From positions 11,594,101-11,658,100 of the forward strand of contig NC_134845.1 of NCBI RefSeq assembly GCF_965363235.1: a stretch of 64,000 bases of DNA, written 5' to 3'. A program made the translations under genes and the position numbers. This stretch comes from Mytilus galloprovincialis. Taxonomy: Eukaryota; Mollusca; Bivalvia; Mytilida; Mytilidae. Under the pieces are notes generated by a model, which saw nothing but the letters and a program-made list of their open reading frames with translations, did no database searches and was not told the DNA's origin. Positions 12,081 through 25,128 of this stretch are shown piece after piece. The first letter of the stretch is position 1; every line of letters starts with the position of its first letter.

Positions 12081-13239
12081 ACTAATTCCTTGTATTTATT
12101 ACATAATCCTATTACATAGAAAGACTGGAGAGTGAATTATCATTGATGATAGTATCATAAAAATTAAATTCTTTAAATAGTTATTACCTTAATCAGTGCA
12201 CAGTTTACACAAATCCGATTTAAGATCCATCAAAGTTCACATGTTAGGATTTGGCGGTGCGTAATATTTTTATAGTTTATAACAAGCTTTTATTAATCAA
12301 AATTTATCACTCGATACAATAGTAATGTAATGCAATGTTTCTATAGAAATCTACATTCAAAAATCTATTTAATATGCTGGAAACGTCGATAAGTTTCAAT
12401 TATTCAAGTAAATCAACATTTCCTTGGGACCAAGTGCAAGATTGAATTTGAAGAGGCAGTTAAGTGTTTTAACATGAAAATCGTGTAAGTAGTACATTAC
12501 TCTCCATGCATTTATAGTGAACATTATCATAATTTAACATAAACTTAGCATTAATATGATAGCTTTTGCATATGTGTAATGAACGGAAGTACACAAGCCA
12601 TAATTTCCCACCGGGGCTGATAACCCATATCAGGGGCGTCTCGTGCAAAAACCCCATAATAGTGTCTCTCGTGCAAGTTACTTATGGTATTTCCGATATA
12701 GTATGTTTACTTTTCTATTGATATTTAGATATTTTTTATTATGACGTCAAAATTTTACGAGAACTTTTGTGATGTCCAGTAATGGCGGACAAATAGCGAT
12801 GAGGTTTATTGGATCAAGTAGTAAATATCCTTCTCTTTGAACAGAACCAGCTGTCATCGAAAAACATATGTTAACATGGCTAAATCCAATGATATAGATT
12901 TTCAAAATGATACTAGTTTAAAATTAGTATATGCCATTGACAATTATGAATCATCTCATATAGTACAACAATTTGTACATTGAAATACAAGACATTAAAA
13001 ATGTATTCTATATCAATTAATAATTCATCGTTGCTCAAGTTAGAGAATTGTGACGGAATTTTCACCTGAGGGTGAAGTAGTTGACTCAAAGTTACATTCT
13101 ATTGTTTGGGAATCGAGAGGCCAAGAGAACATCCTAAATTTGTTGATAAATTTAGACAGTGTCAGTATACTATCTTCTTAGATTAGCATGATCATTGATT
13201 TGTCTTCTAATCGTTGTTTTTAGATACACAAATATATAG

Positions 13240-13790
13240 ACATCAAATATAAAAAAAGATGTGGTATGATTGCAAAAAAGACGACTCTCCACAAGAGACA
13301 AAAATGACCCAGAAATTAACAACTATAGGTCACCGTACGGCCTTCAACAATGAGCAAAGTCCATACCGCCTAGTCAACTAAAAAAGTTCCCGAAATGACA
13401 ATTCAAACGAGAAAACAAACAGCCTAATTTATGTATAAAAATGAACGAAAAACAAATATGTAACACATAAACAAACGACAACCACTGAATTGCAGGCTCC
13501 TGACTGGGGACAGGCACATACATACAGAATGTGGCGGGGTTGAACATGTAAGCGGGATCCCAACCCCTCTAACCTGGTCCTGTGGTAAAACAGTACAAAA
13601 TAAAAACGAACTATAAAAATCAGTGGAAAAAGGCTGCACTCATCATATGGATAAAAATACAAGTAAACGTAAACGGGTCCTTGTACATCCCAACAACAAA
13701 ACAACAATAGGTACATATCTGAGAGTACTTGCAGTTAACTGACAGCTAGTTCAAAGCATATAACAACTAATGAAATATCATGCATTTAAG
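13240..13790 (+). repeat. Abundant mussel repeat (CACCGTACGGCCTTCAACA family)
   Basis: Begins AAAAAAAGATGTGGTATGAT, then CACCGTACGGCCTTCAACAA, CAAACGACAACCACTGAATT and GTGGCGGGGTTGAACATGT, ending near GCAGTTAACTGACAGCT. The most complete copy in the window, with 24280-24800. Confidence 0.8.
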
Positions 13791-13894
13791 ACTAAACTAT
13801 CAATCCGTCCACATCTAACATCACAGGATTTCGTGTAAAGACTTGTTTCATGATTGTAAAGGACACACCTATACACCAGAGACCAGCTTACGTT

Positions 13895-14050
13895 GATGTA
13901 AGCAGTTACAGGTCGTCGTACGGCCTTCAACCATGATCCCACCAATACATCATAACATGCTAATAAAAATGTAAAACAATTCAAATGAGAAACCAAAAGA
14001 CCTATATATAAATGATCGATGGCTTTCTCAAATGCCGTGGAACATGTCAT
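13895..14050 (+). repeat. CACCGTACGG-family fragment
   Basis: GTCGTCGTACGGCCTTCAAC through AATTCAAATGAGAAACCAAA. A partial copy after the 13240 element. Confidence 0.6.
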
Positions 14051-14889
14051 AAAAAAATCAGTGTCTTTTTCTTAAATACAATAATCATTTGTTTTAAATT
14101 CAAATAGTATTCTTTTGGTCGATTGGATACAACCTATTATTTCAAAGACATTTAAAAATTAAAGTTGGAGACATCAATGTAAAAAATGAATATGAATATT
14201 CATTTCAGATTTTTGTTGATGAAAAAAACCCAAAACACAGATTAACACATAAGGAGGTCAAAGAGTCAATCTAATAAGAACCATTATACTAGTATGAGTA
14301 TAACGAAATAAGAGATCTGTATGGTAATTAGATTGTAAAGTAATCAGCTATAACTTTAGTCAAACCAAGTTTTAAAGATTGTAATGAATATTTAGATAAA
14401 GAGAAAGCGCTCTAATTTGCAATGAAGTTATATGTATAAAAGCAAATTACATTGCTCATGCTTGATATGATATGACTTATATCAATGTTTTTATTATTAG
14501 GTTATAAGTCTACCATCAAAAATAATTATTTTATGCCAAACGAAAACAAGAAACTGTCAATCATATTATGCTCTGCTTTCTCTGGTATGAAATGCAATTT
14601 TGAACAGTTGCTTATATTTAGATTTCAAATGGCGCCGCATTTTCACCGTAGAAAATAATTCAGCATTGCGTACAACACTATTGTTAAATCCTTATTTCCT
14701 TGAAGTTGTGAATACTGTTAAACAAAATTAATTAGTTAGTTATGTTTGTTTTTGCTCGCTGATTTACATAAACAACTCCAAAATTGTCGAAATTTCATTT
14801 GCACGAAACAATGTATTGCAATATGTTTTATATAAACTGCCATTAATGAGTATTATTTAAGTACATAAAGGTCGTTAGTTTCCCCGTTA

Positions 14890-15070
14890 GAATTGTTTCA
14901 CTTTTCTGTCATTTCGGAGCATTTTATAGCTGACTATATGGTATGGGCTTTTCTCATTGTTGAAGGCCGTACGTTGACCTATAGTTGTAATGTCTGTGTC
15001 ATTTGGTTTCTTGTGGAGAGTTGACTTATTGGCAATCATTCCACATCTTTTTTTATATGTAGTTTCTACA
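14890..15070 (-). repeat. CACCGTACGG-family repeat, reverse orientation
   Basis: TTGTTGAAGGCCGTACGTTG, CTTGTGGAGAGTTGACTTAT, CATTCCACATCTTTTTTTAT. Next to a forward copy at 15100-15400. Confidence 0.75.
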
Positions 15071-15099
15071 AATATTAAAATGAGAAGGTGTATTATAAT

Positions 15100-15400
15100 T
15101 GTCAATGCGATAACTCTCCATCAAAGACCAAATGAACTATAATTCACCGTACGGCCTTCAACATGGAGAAAAACCCACATTGCATGGTCAACTATAAAAT
15201 ATGTAAGACAATTAAAACGAGTAAACTAAACGGTCGTATTAATGTGAAAAATATCAAACGAAATACAAATATGATATTCAACAACAAATGGCAACAACTG
15301 AATTATAAGCTACTGACTTAGACAGGCACATACGTAATGCGGCTGGGTTAAACATGTTAGCAGGATCACAACCATTCACCTAACAGCACAATTATTTCCG
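15100..15400 (+). repeat. CACCGTACGG-family repeat, forward
   Basis: CACCGTACGGCCTTCAACAT, AAACGAGTAAACTAAACGGT, GTTAGCAGGATCACAACC. Head-to-head with 14890-15070. Confidence 0.7.
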
Positions 15401-15545
15401 TTCATATAAAATTTATTGAAATTAAGTTCCTTCGGTTGACAGTCGGCAGTATACGTATTTAACGCAACAATTATCATCAAGATAACGATAAGAAAATTTG
15501 AATTTATCAATTAAACGTTTAAAACGAGTCTTTACGAAGTTTGGT
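15380..15545 (-). mobile_element. Reverse-transcriptase fragment upstream of copy B
   Basis: Shares ATTATTTCCGTTCA, AAGTTCCTTCGG and the following 100 or so bases with 1450-1580. It is the duplicated relic next to the copy B promoter. Confidence 0.4.
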
Positions 15546-16167
15546 CACAAGCTGTGTTTCGTAAACAGTACTAGAACATAAAAGTTTGCTATCAAAAGTG
15601 TGATATTGGTGCCGATAGGAATACCCAAATCTTATCGATACACTTTTTTGCCGAAATTATTGTGGAATGTTGTATATACATTTGTAATTCTTAATCAACA
15701 CCATTGTCCTTCATAAGTTATATATAAAATGAATTCATTGATTTGTTGTTTTCAAGTCATGCCGACTAACAAATTAGACCTCGTCATTTTAGAAGTATAC
15801 ATATGTTTATTTTCGTTAAGAAATCAAAATTGTTTAAGTTCTCCAAAGCAGAGTTTTGCATAAAGTTAATTTCCAATTTTTTCCTAAAATGTATTCAGTC
15901 GCTATACATTCTATTTATGTGGTATATGCAGGTATTTAAATTCTATCAAGTTTTTTAGACTGACATTTTCATTCGGAGTGGGGATCTTGCTTAATAGATC
16001 TGTTCACTTTTAATGATATATTGTTTTTTTTTGTATCATAGTTCTATTGAAAAACAACTTGATGAAAATGTCCTGTATTTTAAATGCATAATCAAACAGT
16101 ATGATTTTAAAGTCGTGATATTGATTTTCCTGTCATGAGATTGGACAGGTTTACGTTCTTCCAACTT

Positions 16168-16176
16168 TATATAAAA
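16168..16176 (+). promoter_or_regulatory. Putative TATA box of copy B
   Basis: TATATAAAA lies 95 bases before the copy B ATG, at the same relative place as in copy A. Confidence 0.4.
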
Positions 16177-16262
16177 TAGAAGCAACGGCTTGAATGCTGC
16201 CTACATCTTAAAATGATATATCATGATATATGCAAAAAACAACCAAACGACTGTAAAGGGCT

Positions 16263-17172
16263 ATGGAGGGCATATTTATGTGCATTGTAGCTATATTTAT
16301 ACAATTGGATACGCTATTACTGTGGATTCATTTTTATTCGTGGTATACCAATTTTCGTGGGTTTCGTGGGTCACAGCGAACCACGAATTTAAGAATTCAA
16401 CGAAGAATAATCCCGAGAAATGTGTATGGAGTTCGATGTTTATTTCCGGTTATGTTATGCAGTTCTAGTATAGTGTTGACTAGCGATAAACATTGTAACA
16501 TAACACGTGATTTTTATTCAAAGAAGATACAAGTATTTTGATTAAATCTATAATAAATATATCGATTATCAGTGATAATTTACTTTTTAAAATTGATTAA
16601 AACTGTTCATGGAAAATAACTGCAAGTTGTTAATTACCGTGTCATAGTTTGGTTTACCAGTGATTAAAAATCAATAGGATTAAGTACGGGATATTGCCCG
16701 TAGGTAATATTGTTTATGACAGGAACATTTATTTTCACACCTTATACTTATATCACTATTAATTATATCGTGATTAGGGAAATTAGCTTTCAATCATAAA
16801 GTTTTGAATGCCTTATAGAATTCAGACAAGAATTTATAAATTGTAAAACAAACAAATAATTAGTTGTCTCTGCCCATTATTGTAATCGAAGTTATCAATG
16901 AACACTTTAACCTAGAATGACCAATTAAGCGAGGATTTTGACAATTCAAAACTTTTTCAATGAATTCCTTCTTTTTTGTTTTGTTTTATTATTGATTGAA
17001 CCAAGGATGTTATATGATCTCCTAAATCAAAAAGAAATCCACGAATTACGTATCTAATTGTTTTTTGTTGTAATCAGCGATCCACGAATTTACGTATACC
17101 ACGAAACATCTTTTTTTCTCTATCAACGAAAATTGATACCCACGAAAATAAATGAATCCACAGTAACGCAGG
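16263..17172 (+). pseudogene. Copy B exon 1, split by a transposon
   Basis: ATG 16263 opens MEGIFMCIVAIFIQLDTLL, then a transposon (16320-17163) interrupts the exon. Codons resume at 17166 (ACG CAG G) before donor GTAAGT. Removing the insert and one TA gives 21 codons plus one base, exactly the exon 1 length of A and C. Without excision the frame runs into the element and stops at 16541. Confidence 0.75.
16320..17163. mobile_element. 844-bp TA-flanked TIR element inside copy B exon 1
   Basis: The ends are inverted repeats (CTGTGGATTCATTT at the left; AAATGAATCCACAG at the right) followed by shared TTCGTGG-rich subterminal sequence. A TA lies on each side (16318-16319 and 17164-17165). Comparison with copies A and C gives a clean empty site. 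There is no transposase frame, so it is non-autonomous. Relatives at 11455-11656 and 54822-55714 share the TTCGTGG subterminal motifs and TA flanks. Confidence 0.85.
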
Positions 17173-17337
17173 GTAAGTATTTTATCTAATATACTAGTTA
17201 ATGAAAAGTGAGAATGGTAACAAATTGCTCTACTGGATAACGTTCTGTCGTCCACAGTTGTCAATGCATTTCAGCAATTTTTTGCAAAATTTTACAAGTT
17301 CTCATGGTTATGTAGTTCTCGGAATTTTGTTGGCGAA

Positions 17338-17465
17338 GAATTGACAGTGGGGTTCGGGTTTCACAGTCTTTAATGTTTCTATGTTGTGCTCTGTCTCTTG
17401 TATGGTTCTATTCTTATTTTGCAGTTGCGTTGTCAGCTTATTTTAGTCTTATTAGTTTAAATATA
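17338..17465 (+). repeat. Interspersed repeat of the 29510 type, fragment
   Basis: GACAGTGGGGTTCGGGTTTC, TTCTATGTTGTGCTCTGTCT, GTTGCGTTGTCAGCTTATTT, directly after the start of copy B intron 1. Confidence 0.5.
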
Positions 17466-18169
17466 TATTTAGCATTTTTTGCATCTCATTTTTAATCACT
17501 ACGAAGAAAATGTCTTCTAGATAATACAATTCGTGAATATTGTTTCTCAAAATGATACATATATGCATCGAACCTATACTCGTTACCAAAAAAACCCAAC
17601 ACAATACCTGTATATGAAATAGATTATCTTACAATGTTGAGAAAAAAAAATTATGATAAAAAACACAAAAACATACGGTTTAACAACTTCATGTTGATAG
17701 CTAGACAACTTGAAGTATCCAACACAAAAACTAATTTTGAATATGCACGCACAGGCATATTATATAACCAACTTAAAAAAACAGCCCTAATTGTAGAAAA
17801 ATTTGATTTTTTAAAAAGAAAAATGCTTTGTCGGATGGAAGGGTTTGAACATTGGCTGCACCGGTTTATTCACTGAATGCCAACATCCTTTGGTCTACTG
17901 ACAATATACCTGTAAATTGATGTTGGAGTTCGAGAGGGCACAGGTCTTATGAGCTTTTTTTTTGCGTTTAAATTTTGATACACCTGTAGGAAATGGATCG
18001 CAAAATTGCGCATTTCAACTTTATTCGTCAACCTGTACTTTCATGCAAATAAATTCAACGTATATTTGTCGTTTGTTAGTTCACATTGCAACAGTTTTAA
18101 ATTAAAGGAGTTATAAAAACAAAAGTGCAACACAATCATACCAATAAAACAGATAAGTAAACAGGACAT

Positions 18170-18280
18170 TTGTTATCAATTCGTTTGATGTGTTTGAGCG
18201 TTTGATTTTGCCATTAGATTAGGGATTTTCCGTTTTGAATGTTCCTAGGATTTCAGTATTTTTATGATTTTACTTTTTAC
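18170..18280 (+). mobile_element. 5'-truncated copy of the 50557-type retroelement tail
   Basis: TTCGTTTGATGTGTTTGAGC... through TTCAGTATTTTTATGATTTT, ending in TTTACTTTTT, in copy B intron 1. Confidence 0.6.
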
Positions 18281-19497
18281 ATGTAGCTTAACCTAGTTCA
18301 TGTTAAAAATCATTTTTGCTGTTACTGCTTGAATCAATACGGATTACCCTAAAATGAAACTTTGAAAGGAGTTGCATCACAAAGCCAACATGTCAGGATT
18401 TCTGTTTTTGCACAAATTATTTGATGTTTCTTTTCAATATTTCTATAGTTGTGTGTGCCATACTATCCCCCCATATTACTTGACGGAATTTCCTGTTAGA
18501 ATACTATGACTTTTTGACAGTTGTTCAGGATATTTTTCTTGGTTATAATCTCCATCACCATAAAACAAACAAGTATGTCAAAAAGAAAAAACCGAGTCAC
18601 TCTCACTGTTGTTCGGAAGTAAAAGAATATTGTTTTTTGTAATGAAGAAACTTTGCATTTAAAAGAGATTGTTTTAAAATTTTTAATCTTTGATAAGATA
18701 TATTTTTGTTTATAATTATACCAAACGCGTCATCTTAATAAACTGAAAAACAAAATGCCTTAACTGTAAAACAATAATAACACTCAACTTCCCTTACCAC
18801 GATCTAATTATTTGTTACATTATCCAAATGAAAATAATCCATTCATTAATCGAAATTATGAAGGTATTATAATTTTCTCATTCTTAATACTTAATTGTTT
18901 ATACCTAACTTGAAATGCTTAACTATAAATGAAACTCAATTTACAAGACGTTTCTTGAACAGGCATTATAAAGACAAACTTTGACCTCAGTTATACAAAC
19001 TGAAACAACAAATTCATCACACCGATTATTCTGAAGAGGAGATTTATCATGTTTCTTTTGAATATGTTCTAATGATTATTTACATTCAAACTTAACGGAA
19101 CAACGTTAGATCTACAAAGTTGCGTTTGAAAATTTTTGTTCCTCCAACAGTGGGATTATGACACTGTGACACTGTGACAGCACTGCTTGTACCTTAGACA
19201 ACTGGACCACATAGACTTCATATTTGCTTGTAATACACATTGTTTAACGTTTCTTTAGTATAGAAATGATCATGCGTAGATTTTTTCATATTTCTGTTAA
19301 CCAGAAAAAGTTCCGTAAGGTGCAAAATTGCAAATTTCTTAATAAACTAGGCAAACTCTCAAAAGTATAATTTAAAACAATAACAGTAATGTTTTACATG
19401 GATTGTCCACAGGGCTGATTGTGAGCAAACACAAATTCATTTATACTTCATTTGAATATCATATTAATACGGTATTACTAAAGCCTGATATTAAATA

Positions 19498-19640
19498 AAA
19501 AAGGGATATATCACGCCTCCGGGTGCGGGAATTTCTCTCTGCATTGAAGACCTGTTGGTGACCTTCTGCTGTTGTCTGCTCTATGGTCGGGTTGTTGTCT
19601 CTTTGACACATTCCTCCATTTCAATTCTCAACTTTATATC
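19498..19640 (+). repeat. GGTCGGGTTGTTGTCTC-family repeat, copy B intron 1
   Basis: CTCCGGGTGCGGGAATTTCT, GCATTGAAGACCTGTTGGTG, ATGGTCGGGTTGTTGTCTCT. Confidence 0.75.
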
Positions 19641-20693
19641 AAACAGTCTGGACTAAGACTTTATGACCTTACTATCAGTACTATTTGCGACTTACCAATT
19701 ATAAGTTTATGTAACCTTCTTTTGCTTATAACAACGTTTAAGTTAAAGTCATATGAAACGAGTGGCCAGTGAAAAATACTGTTTATCCAATTCTTGAACC
19801 GATGCATATATATTTATCATGAACTTAGTCTTCTGTGCACGATTTTGTATGTTTTTAAGCCTCCATTTCGTTTAATCGTTAAACAAATATTTGAATCGGT
19901 CAGTGTTGTTGTGAAAATATGGCAGCTAATCAATGATCGTGTTTTGAAATCGAAGTTTACTGATTGTCCCCTTCGTATACAATCAACAAAGATGCATGGA
20001 TATTCAGGTAAGCACTTGTATACCATAAACAGTGAGATATAGTTTAAGATGACGGAGCGATGTTTACGTTTTGTTTTCCCTTTCGAACTTGCGTATTGCG
20101 ATCACTGGATTTTTTCGAGAAAGGTCACACTGCATGCGGAAAACGTACCGGGGAAATTGTTTGCTGGAGCAACTTCTTTTAAATTTGGACAAATTAAAGA
20201 ATTTTCTGCAGAAAGTTTATGTACATTAGTTTTATAACAAAAACTAGACATTTAGTTATAAAAATACATGCATCAATTTTTTTTTTTATATAACTTTAAC
20301 ATATTAACCTCTTTGGCAGTATTGAAATCAATAATACAACTACATGATTTGTACGGTTAAAAGTACATAGAGTTTCACAGTATATACAATATATTTAGTA
20401 GTGTTTTGCACTTCTGGCCAAACCATGGTCTATCAGTTTATTTCATTGATGACAATTGTTTTTTGTTGATAGTGAACATGGTTAAATACCCCCAAGAAAC
20501 ACCCAAATAAACATTGCTCAGTATTAGAGACTTTATTTAACATAAATGCCACGTCTGGGAAGAGCTAAACATAGCTCAAATTCTGGTTTAGTAAAGTTAT
20601 TAAATATAAATTGTTTTTAGTGTTTTATTACACTGCATCTTCATTAAGGATGTCACATTACCAAATCAAAATACCTTTATAGTCAACGACTTT

Positions 20694-20826
20694 TCCAAAA
20701 GGTAAAATCACAAAAAAATTGAACTTCGAGAAAAATTCGAAACTGAAAGACCCTAATCAAATGGCAAAATCAAAAGCTCAAACACATCAAACGAATGGAT
20801 GACAACTGTCATATTCCTGACTTTCA
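20694..20826 (-). mobile_element. 5'-truncated copy of the 50557-type retroelement tail
   Basis: Reverse orientation: AAAATCACAAAAAAATTGAA, CAAATGGCAAAATCAAAAGC, CATCAAACGAATGGATGACA. In copy B intron 1. Confidence 0.6.
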
Positions 20827-22695
20827 TTTTTCACTGATCTCAAAATATTTGACCTTTACTTAAACTGCACATAAAACCATGTAACATAAAATATGCATTC
20901 CAATTTTCAACTAACGTATACAGTATTATAGTAGTGACACATGTTCCAAAAGTCCCCTGCTACACATGTACTTACAACAGCATGCTGGTATTCTTGAAAT
21001 TCTATAAGCATACTATTTAGAACACCTACCCTAATAATGTGATTAAAATCAATTCGATCAAAAGTTAAAATAAAAATAAAAGTTATATTTATACAAAATT
21101 AATTGTTACTTATTGATTCAATATACATAATCATATGGACAGTGGCTACTTTAAGTAACCATCAAGTTACTGTCTCAGCACACATGATAATACATTGTAT
21201 GTACAGTGGATACGTTAAAATGCTGAACATCTAGTAGGATAGAAAGGTTCAGAATGCCAATATCTACCTACTATCTATTTATACCAAAACTGCTCGACTA
21301 CTTTTTTGAAGGAGTGTCATTGAATTATATTTTACCAATTATTTATGCTTTACCCTTTATTTCGAAAACTAAAACGAGAAAAAGAGAAAGAACAAGTGAA
21401 ATGAATTATCAGCAACAGCAGATCTTCAAAAAGAATAAACCCGACTGAAATGGTCAGACGACTCCTTATACATGTAGTAGTAATAGTCTTGTAATGTTTA
21501 TTACCAAATAAAGTCGATAGTATAACAGATAAAAACACGTTAAAAAGCCACAGTGATCAGTTATCAAAAATTTACAGTTAAGTCAGTACGACAATAATCA
21601 TCCGTCTGCTACATGAATTCTTATTATGTTCTTATTAAATACTTCAAACGAACATAAACCATTTATAAAGTAAAACTCAACACCGTTATTTGGTTATCAG
21701 CTCGCCCCGACAGCACAGAAAGCTTATTTTATTATAAACAATAAACAAAGGTCCAATTTGCTGTCATCGACCTCTGCCATCACATATAAACACAATCTAC
21801 AATAGAAAAATGTTCTATAAAGTTGAGGAAACAAATCTTTACAGTAATACATACATGTACCTTATAAACTATTTACTACATAACGTATTACTATTTACAT
21901 TCCTATGAAGTCTTAAAAAAAAGGTGGGTGGGTGGGAAACGAACCTTTACTGTCGGATAGGCGAACCTCGAATGACAATTCTAGACTTTCTTACTATAAT
22001 TTTAGCACTTAAATTCTAGCATGAAGTTATCATGACTGATATAACTTAAACCGGAAATAACTTACTGATTGTCCAATAAAAATTAAACATAAACATGGTT
22101 TGATTTAAACACATGTGCTAGAAGTAAACAAATACACGTGTTCCCGAGTAACTTTTATAAATAAATTGTCTTTTATGACAATTTGTGTACTAATTTTACG
22201 TTTTTAGCAGAAACAATAGTAATTGAAGTCGCAACTGAATGCAATTAGCAGTTTAAAGTTAAGTAAAGAAGGATTTAGTCATCATTAGACTCCGTTATTA
22301 CCCTTAGATGAAGATTTTACCGCATCGGTTTGTGATTTGTCTGATAACTTGTAAACAGTGAATTGTAAATAGTAAAACTAAATCCTGTTCAGCAAATGAT
22401 CAGTAGGGCAAGACTTTTACCAACAAACTATTCATTCAACACAAATATTCCTGTTGCTCTGAAACATTTTCAATGCAAACTTTGCAAGTTGAGCTATACA
22501 GGAATCTTGGAGCCTTAAAGTTTATATTTCCACTATTTACGGTTTTAATTTTTAGATTACATTTTATAACTAACATTAGTTTGAACCACATGTTGACAGA
22601 AACGAGTTTTCTCCAAGCACTTTAAAATTTAATTATAACACAAAACAGACACACATTTGAATTAACAGCTATCGGTGTTTTTTTTTCTTTTTTAG

Positions 22696-22926
22696 GACAG
22701 ATCAACTTAGCACTTAACAAAGAATGCAGACATAGTTCTAAGATTGGCCCTGCTATTAAATTTTTACCCGGATGCGCTGTTGATGGCAACAGGGAACAAC
22801 ATATAGCGCAAGGAGCTGCCTGTAGTCACACTGCACTCTTTGAACCATTTAACTGGTGGACAGTTGTAGGACAACAGTATACAGTTGATACAATCACTAT
22901 ATACAAACGGGCGGATTCATGTTGTC
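22696..22926 (+). pseudogene. Copy B exon 2: N-terminal half of lectin domain
   Basis: Acceptor TTTTTTAG. Encodes GQINLALNKECRHSS, CSHT, WWTVVGQQYTV and KRADSCC. It is three bases shorter than A and C because Asp-Leu of the VDLG motif is fused to Val. The frame is otherwise open. The donor is GTTATG, weaker than in the other copies. Confidence 0.7.
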
Positions 22927-24224
22927 GTTATGTTTTGCGTTTTACATAATATTATTTCCAGATAATGATATACATATTTAATTGATACTATCAGGCCAGT
23001 GAATATTTTTTTCCAAATTACATTGCTACGAATCCAGCATTGAAATAAGACACGCCCACTAACCAATTGGTTAAATAAAAAAAATACAATGTCTCCATCT
23101 GGTCGCTTTTAATTAACCAATTATATTGCTAGCTTTGTATAAGCGTTAAGACCATTATTGATAAAGCCCCAAGCTTTAGCTGTCTGGGCCACACAAGTTA
23201 ACTTTAAAGATATGATATTAATATTGTATTAATAAACCATATGATTGGAAACACTTCAAATAATCCTCTCCCAATTTATACAATATACAAACTTTCAAGA
23301 TGACAGCAATTATATATTAATAACGTACATTATGAAACGTATAATTACATAAATCTGTTAAGTTTAAACAGTAATAATTAAAGACGAGTGCATTCTAAGA
23401 TACAGCAATACTAATCAAAGAATCGTTTTCCATCGCGTATACAGCTATGTATATTGCTGAAAAAGATTTTTAATTTCGTCTGTTCCAAACAAAATATGCT
23501 TCATTAAAAAGTTACTAAGTACTGATTATATTAAAAGAGATGATTTTTAAAATTCACGCAAAGTGAAGGAATCGAATATTCTAATGGACACTATTTTTTA
23601 AAAGACAACAACAAATGCTTCTTTGAGTCGATAAAAACGGTAAATTGAATTTATAAATCAAAATCAATCATTGGAAAAGACTAGATTTTACATCATATAT
23701 TAATCCATGTCTGTTTAAATAACAGAGATTATGTGCCTTTTGGAAAACGAAGGGCATTTAGTTTTATCTAGTGCGCATGTATTCAATGAAGCATGCGTAT
23801 GAGTGTAGTATGTTCCAGATTGTGATTTGTTTTCAGTCTTCATCTTCAGCATTTTATCATTTCTTTACATTATTGCCAACTTACTGCCAGGAAAACAATA
23901 CACTATACTATTGAAATAGCTAGTTTACTTTTACAGTTATAAAAGTTTGTACAAACTGAATGTCTACTTTTACAGTTTCGAAAGTGTGTACAAACTGAAT
24001 GTATGCAACATAAACATAGTTATAAATGCAAATGACAGTAATCTACCGACGTCCACATCTTGTAACTTATGTAATAACATACACTGTATCAGTTTTTATG
24101 TACCAGATGCTCATTTCGACAATCAACATCTTGTCATTGATGCTCGTGCCAAAGTATTTGAAAATCCAAAGTAGATTAAAAAATGAAGACCTATAAACCA
24201 AAATGGAAAATAAGTATAACCAAT

Positions 24225-24800
24225 AGATATAAAGAGATGTGGTGTGAGTGCCAATGAGACAACTCTCCATCCAATATAAAAAAGAAGATGTGGTATTATT
24301 GCCAATGAGACAACTATCCACAAAAGACCAATATGACACAGACATTAACAACTATAGGTCACCGTACGGCCTTCAACAATGAGCGATGCCCATACCGCAT
24401 AGTCAGCTATAAAAGGCCCCGATAAGACAATGTAAAACAATTCAAACGAGAAAACTAACGGCCTTATTTATGTAAAACAAAATGAACGAAAAACAAATAT
24501 GTAACACATAAACAAACGACAACCACTGAATTACAGGCTCCTGACTTGGGACAGGCACATACATAAATAATGTGGCGGGGTTAAACATGTTAGCGGGATC
24601 CCAACCCCCCTCCTAACCTGGGACAGTGGTATAACAGTACAACATAAGAACGAACTATAAAAATCAATTGAAAACACCAATTTAAAAAAAGTAAACCATT
24701 ATAGCTTAGCTCACCGAACAACAAGCTATAAAGGGCCCCAAAATTACTCGTGTAAAACCATTCAAACGGGAAAACCAACGGTCTAATCTATATAAGATCA
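24225..24800 (+). repeat. CACCGTACGG-family repeat with a duplicated start, copy B intron 2
   Basis: Two successive GATGTGGT..GAGTGCC/TTGCCAATGAGACAACT starts (24235 and 24287), then the standard body through GTTAGCGGGATCCCAACCCC. Confidence 0.8.
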
Positions 24801-25128
24801 GATATAGCTTTACATGAAGGAGACACATTCCTTGATTTAAAAGAATTTCCAACATTTGTTACAGCATATTTTGATAACAAAAAATCCGTATTTTACAAAG
24901 CAAATACTAAGGGAACTCCAAATGATGCAAGACCACATGGTAAGCGTCTCCTGTAATACATACATAATAAAATAATGTATATAACTTGAACTGATACATA
25001 TCTTCCCAAATCACTTGTTTTTCTAGATGTTAAGATTTCCTTCTTAAAACGACTACCATGACTAGGAACTGCAATAAAATCATTGAATCACCCAATCTTA
25101 ATAGCATAAGGTTGATTGAATTTTGTAG

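Larger units (their letters stand above)
12190..14700 (+). other. Spacer between copies A and B
   Basis: No gene seen. Parts resemble the spacers after B (29990-30944) and C (44800-45650), for example the ATGATAT..GACTT stretch and AGATTTCAAATGGCG. Copies of an abundant repeat (13240-14050) are inserted in it. Confidence 0.5.

Noticed and set aside
16263-16541. A 92-residue secreted peptide starting at the copy B ATG
   Set aside because: The first 19 residues are the lectin signal peptide; the rest is read from the inserted transposon.
19794-20237. Two adjacent frames (82 and 62 codons) in copy B intron 1
   Set aside because: Likely an interspersed repeat I half recognise; no protein motif, and frames do not join at plausible splice sites.
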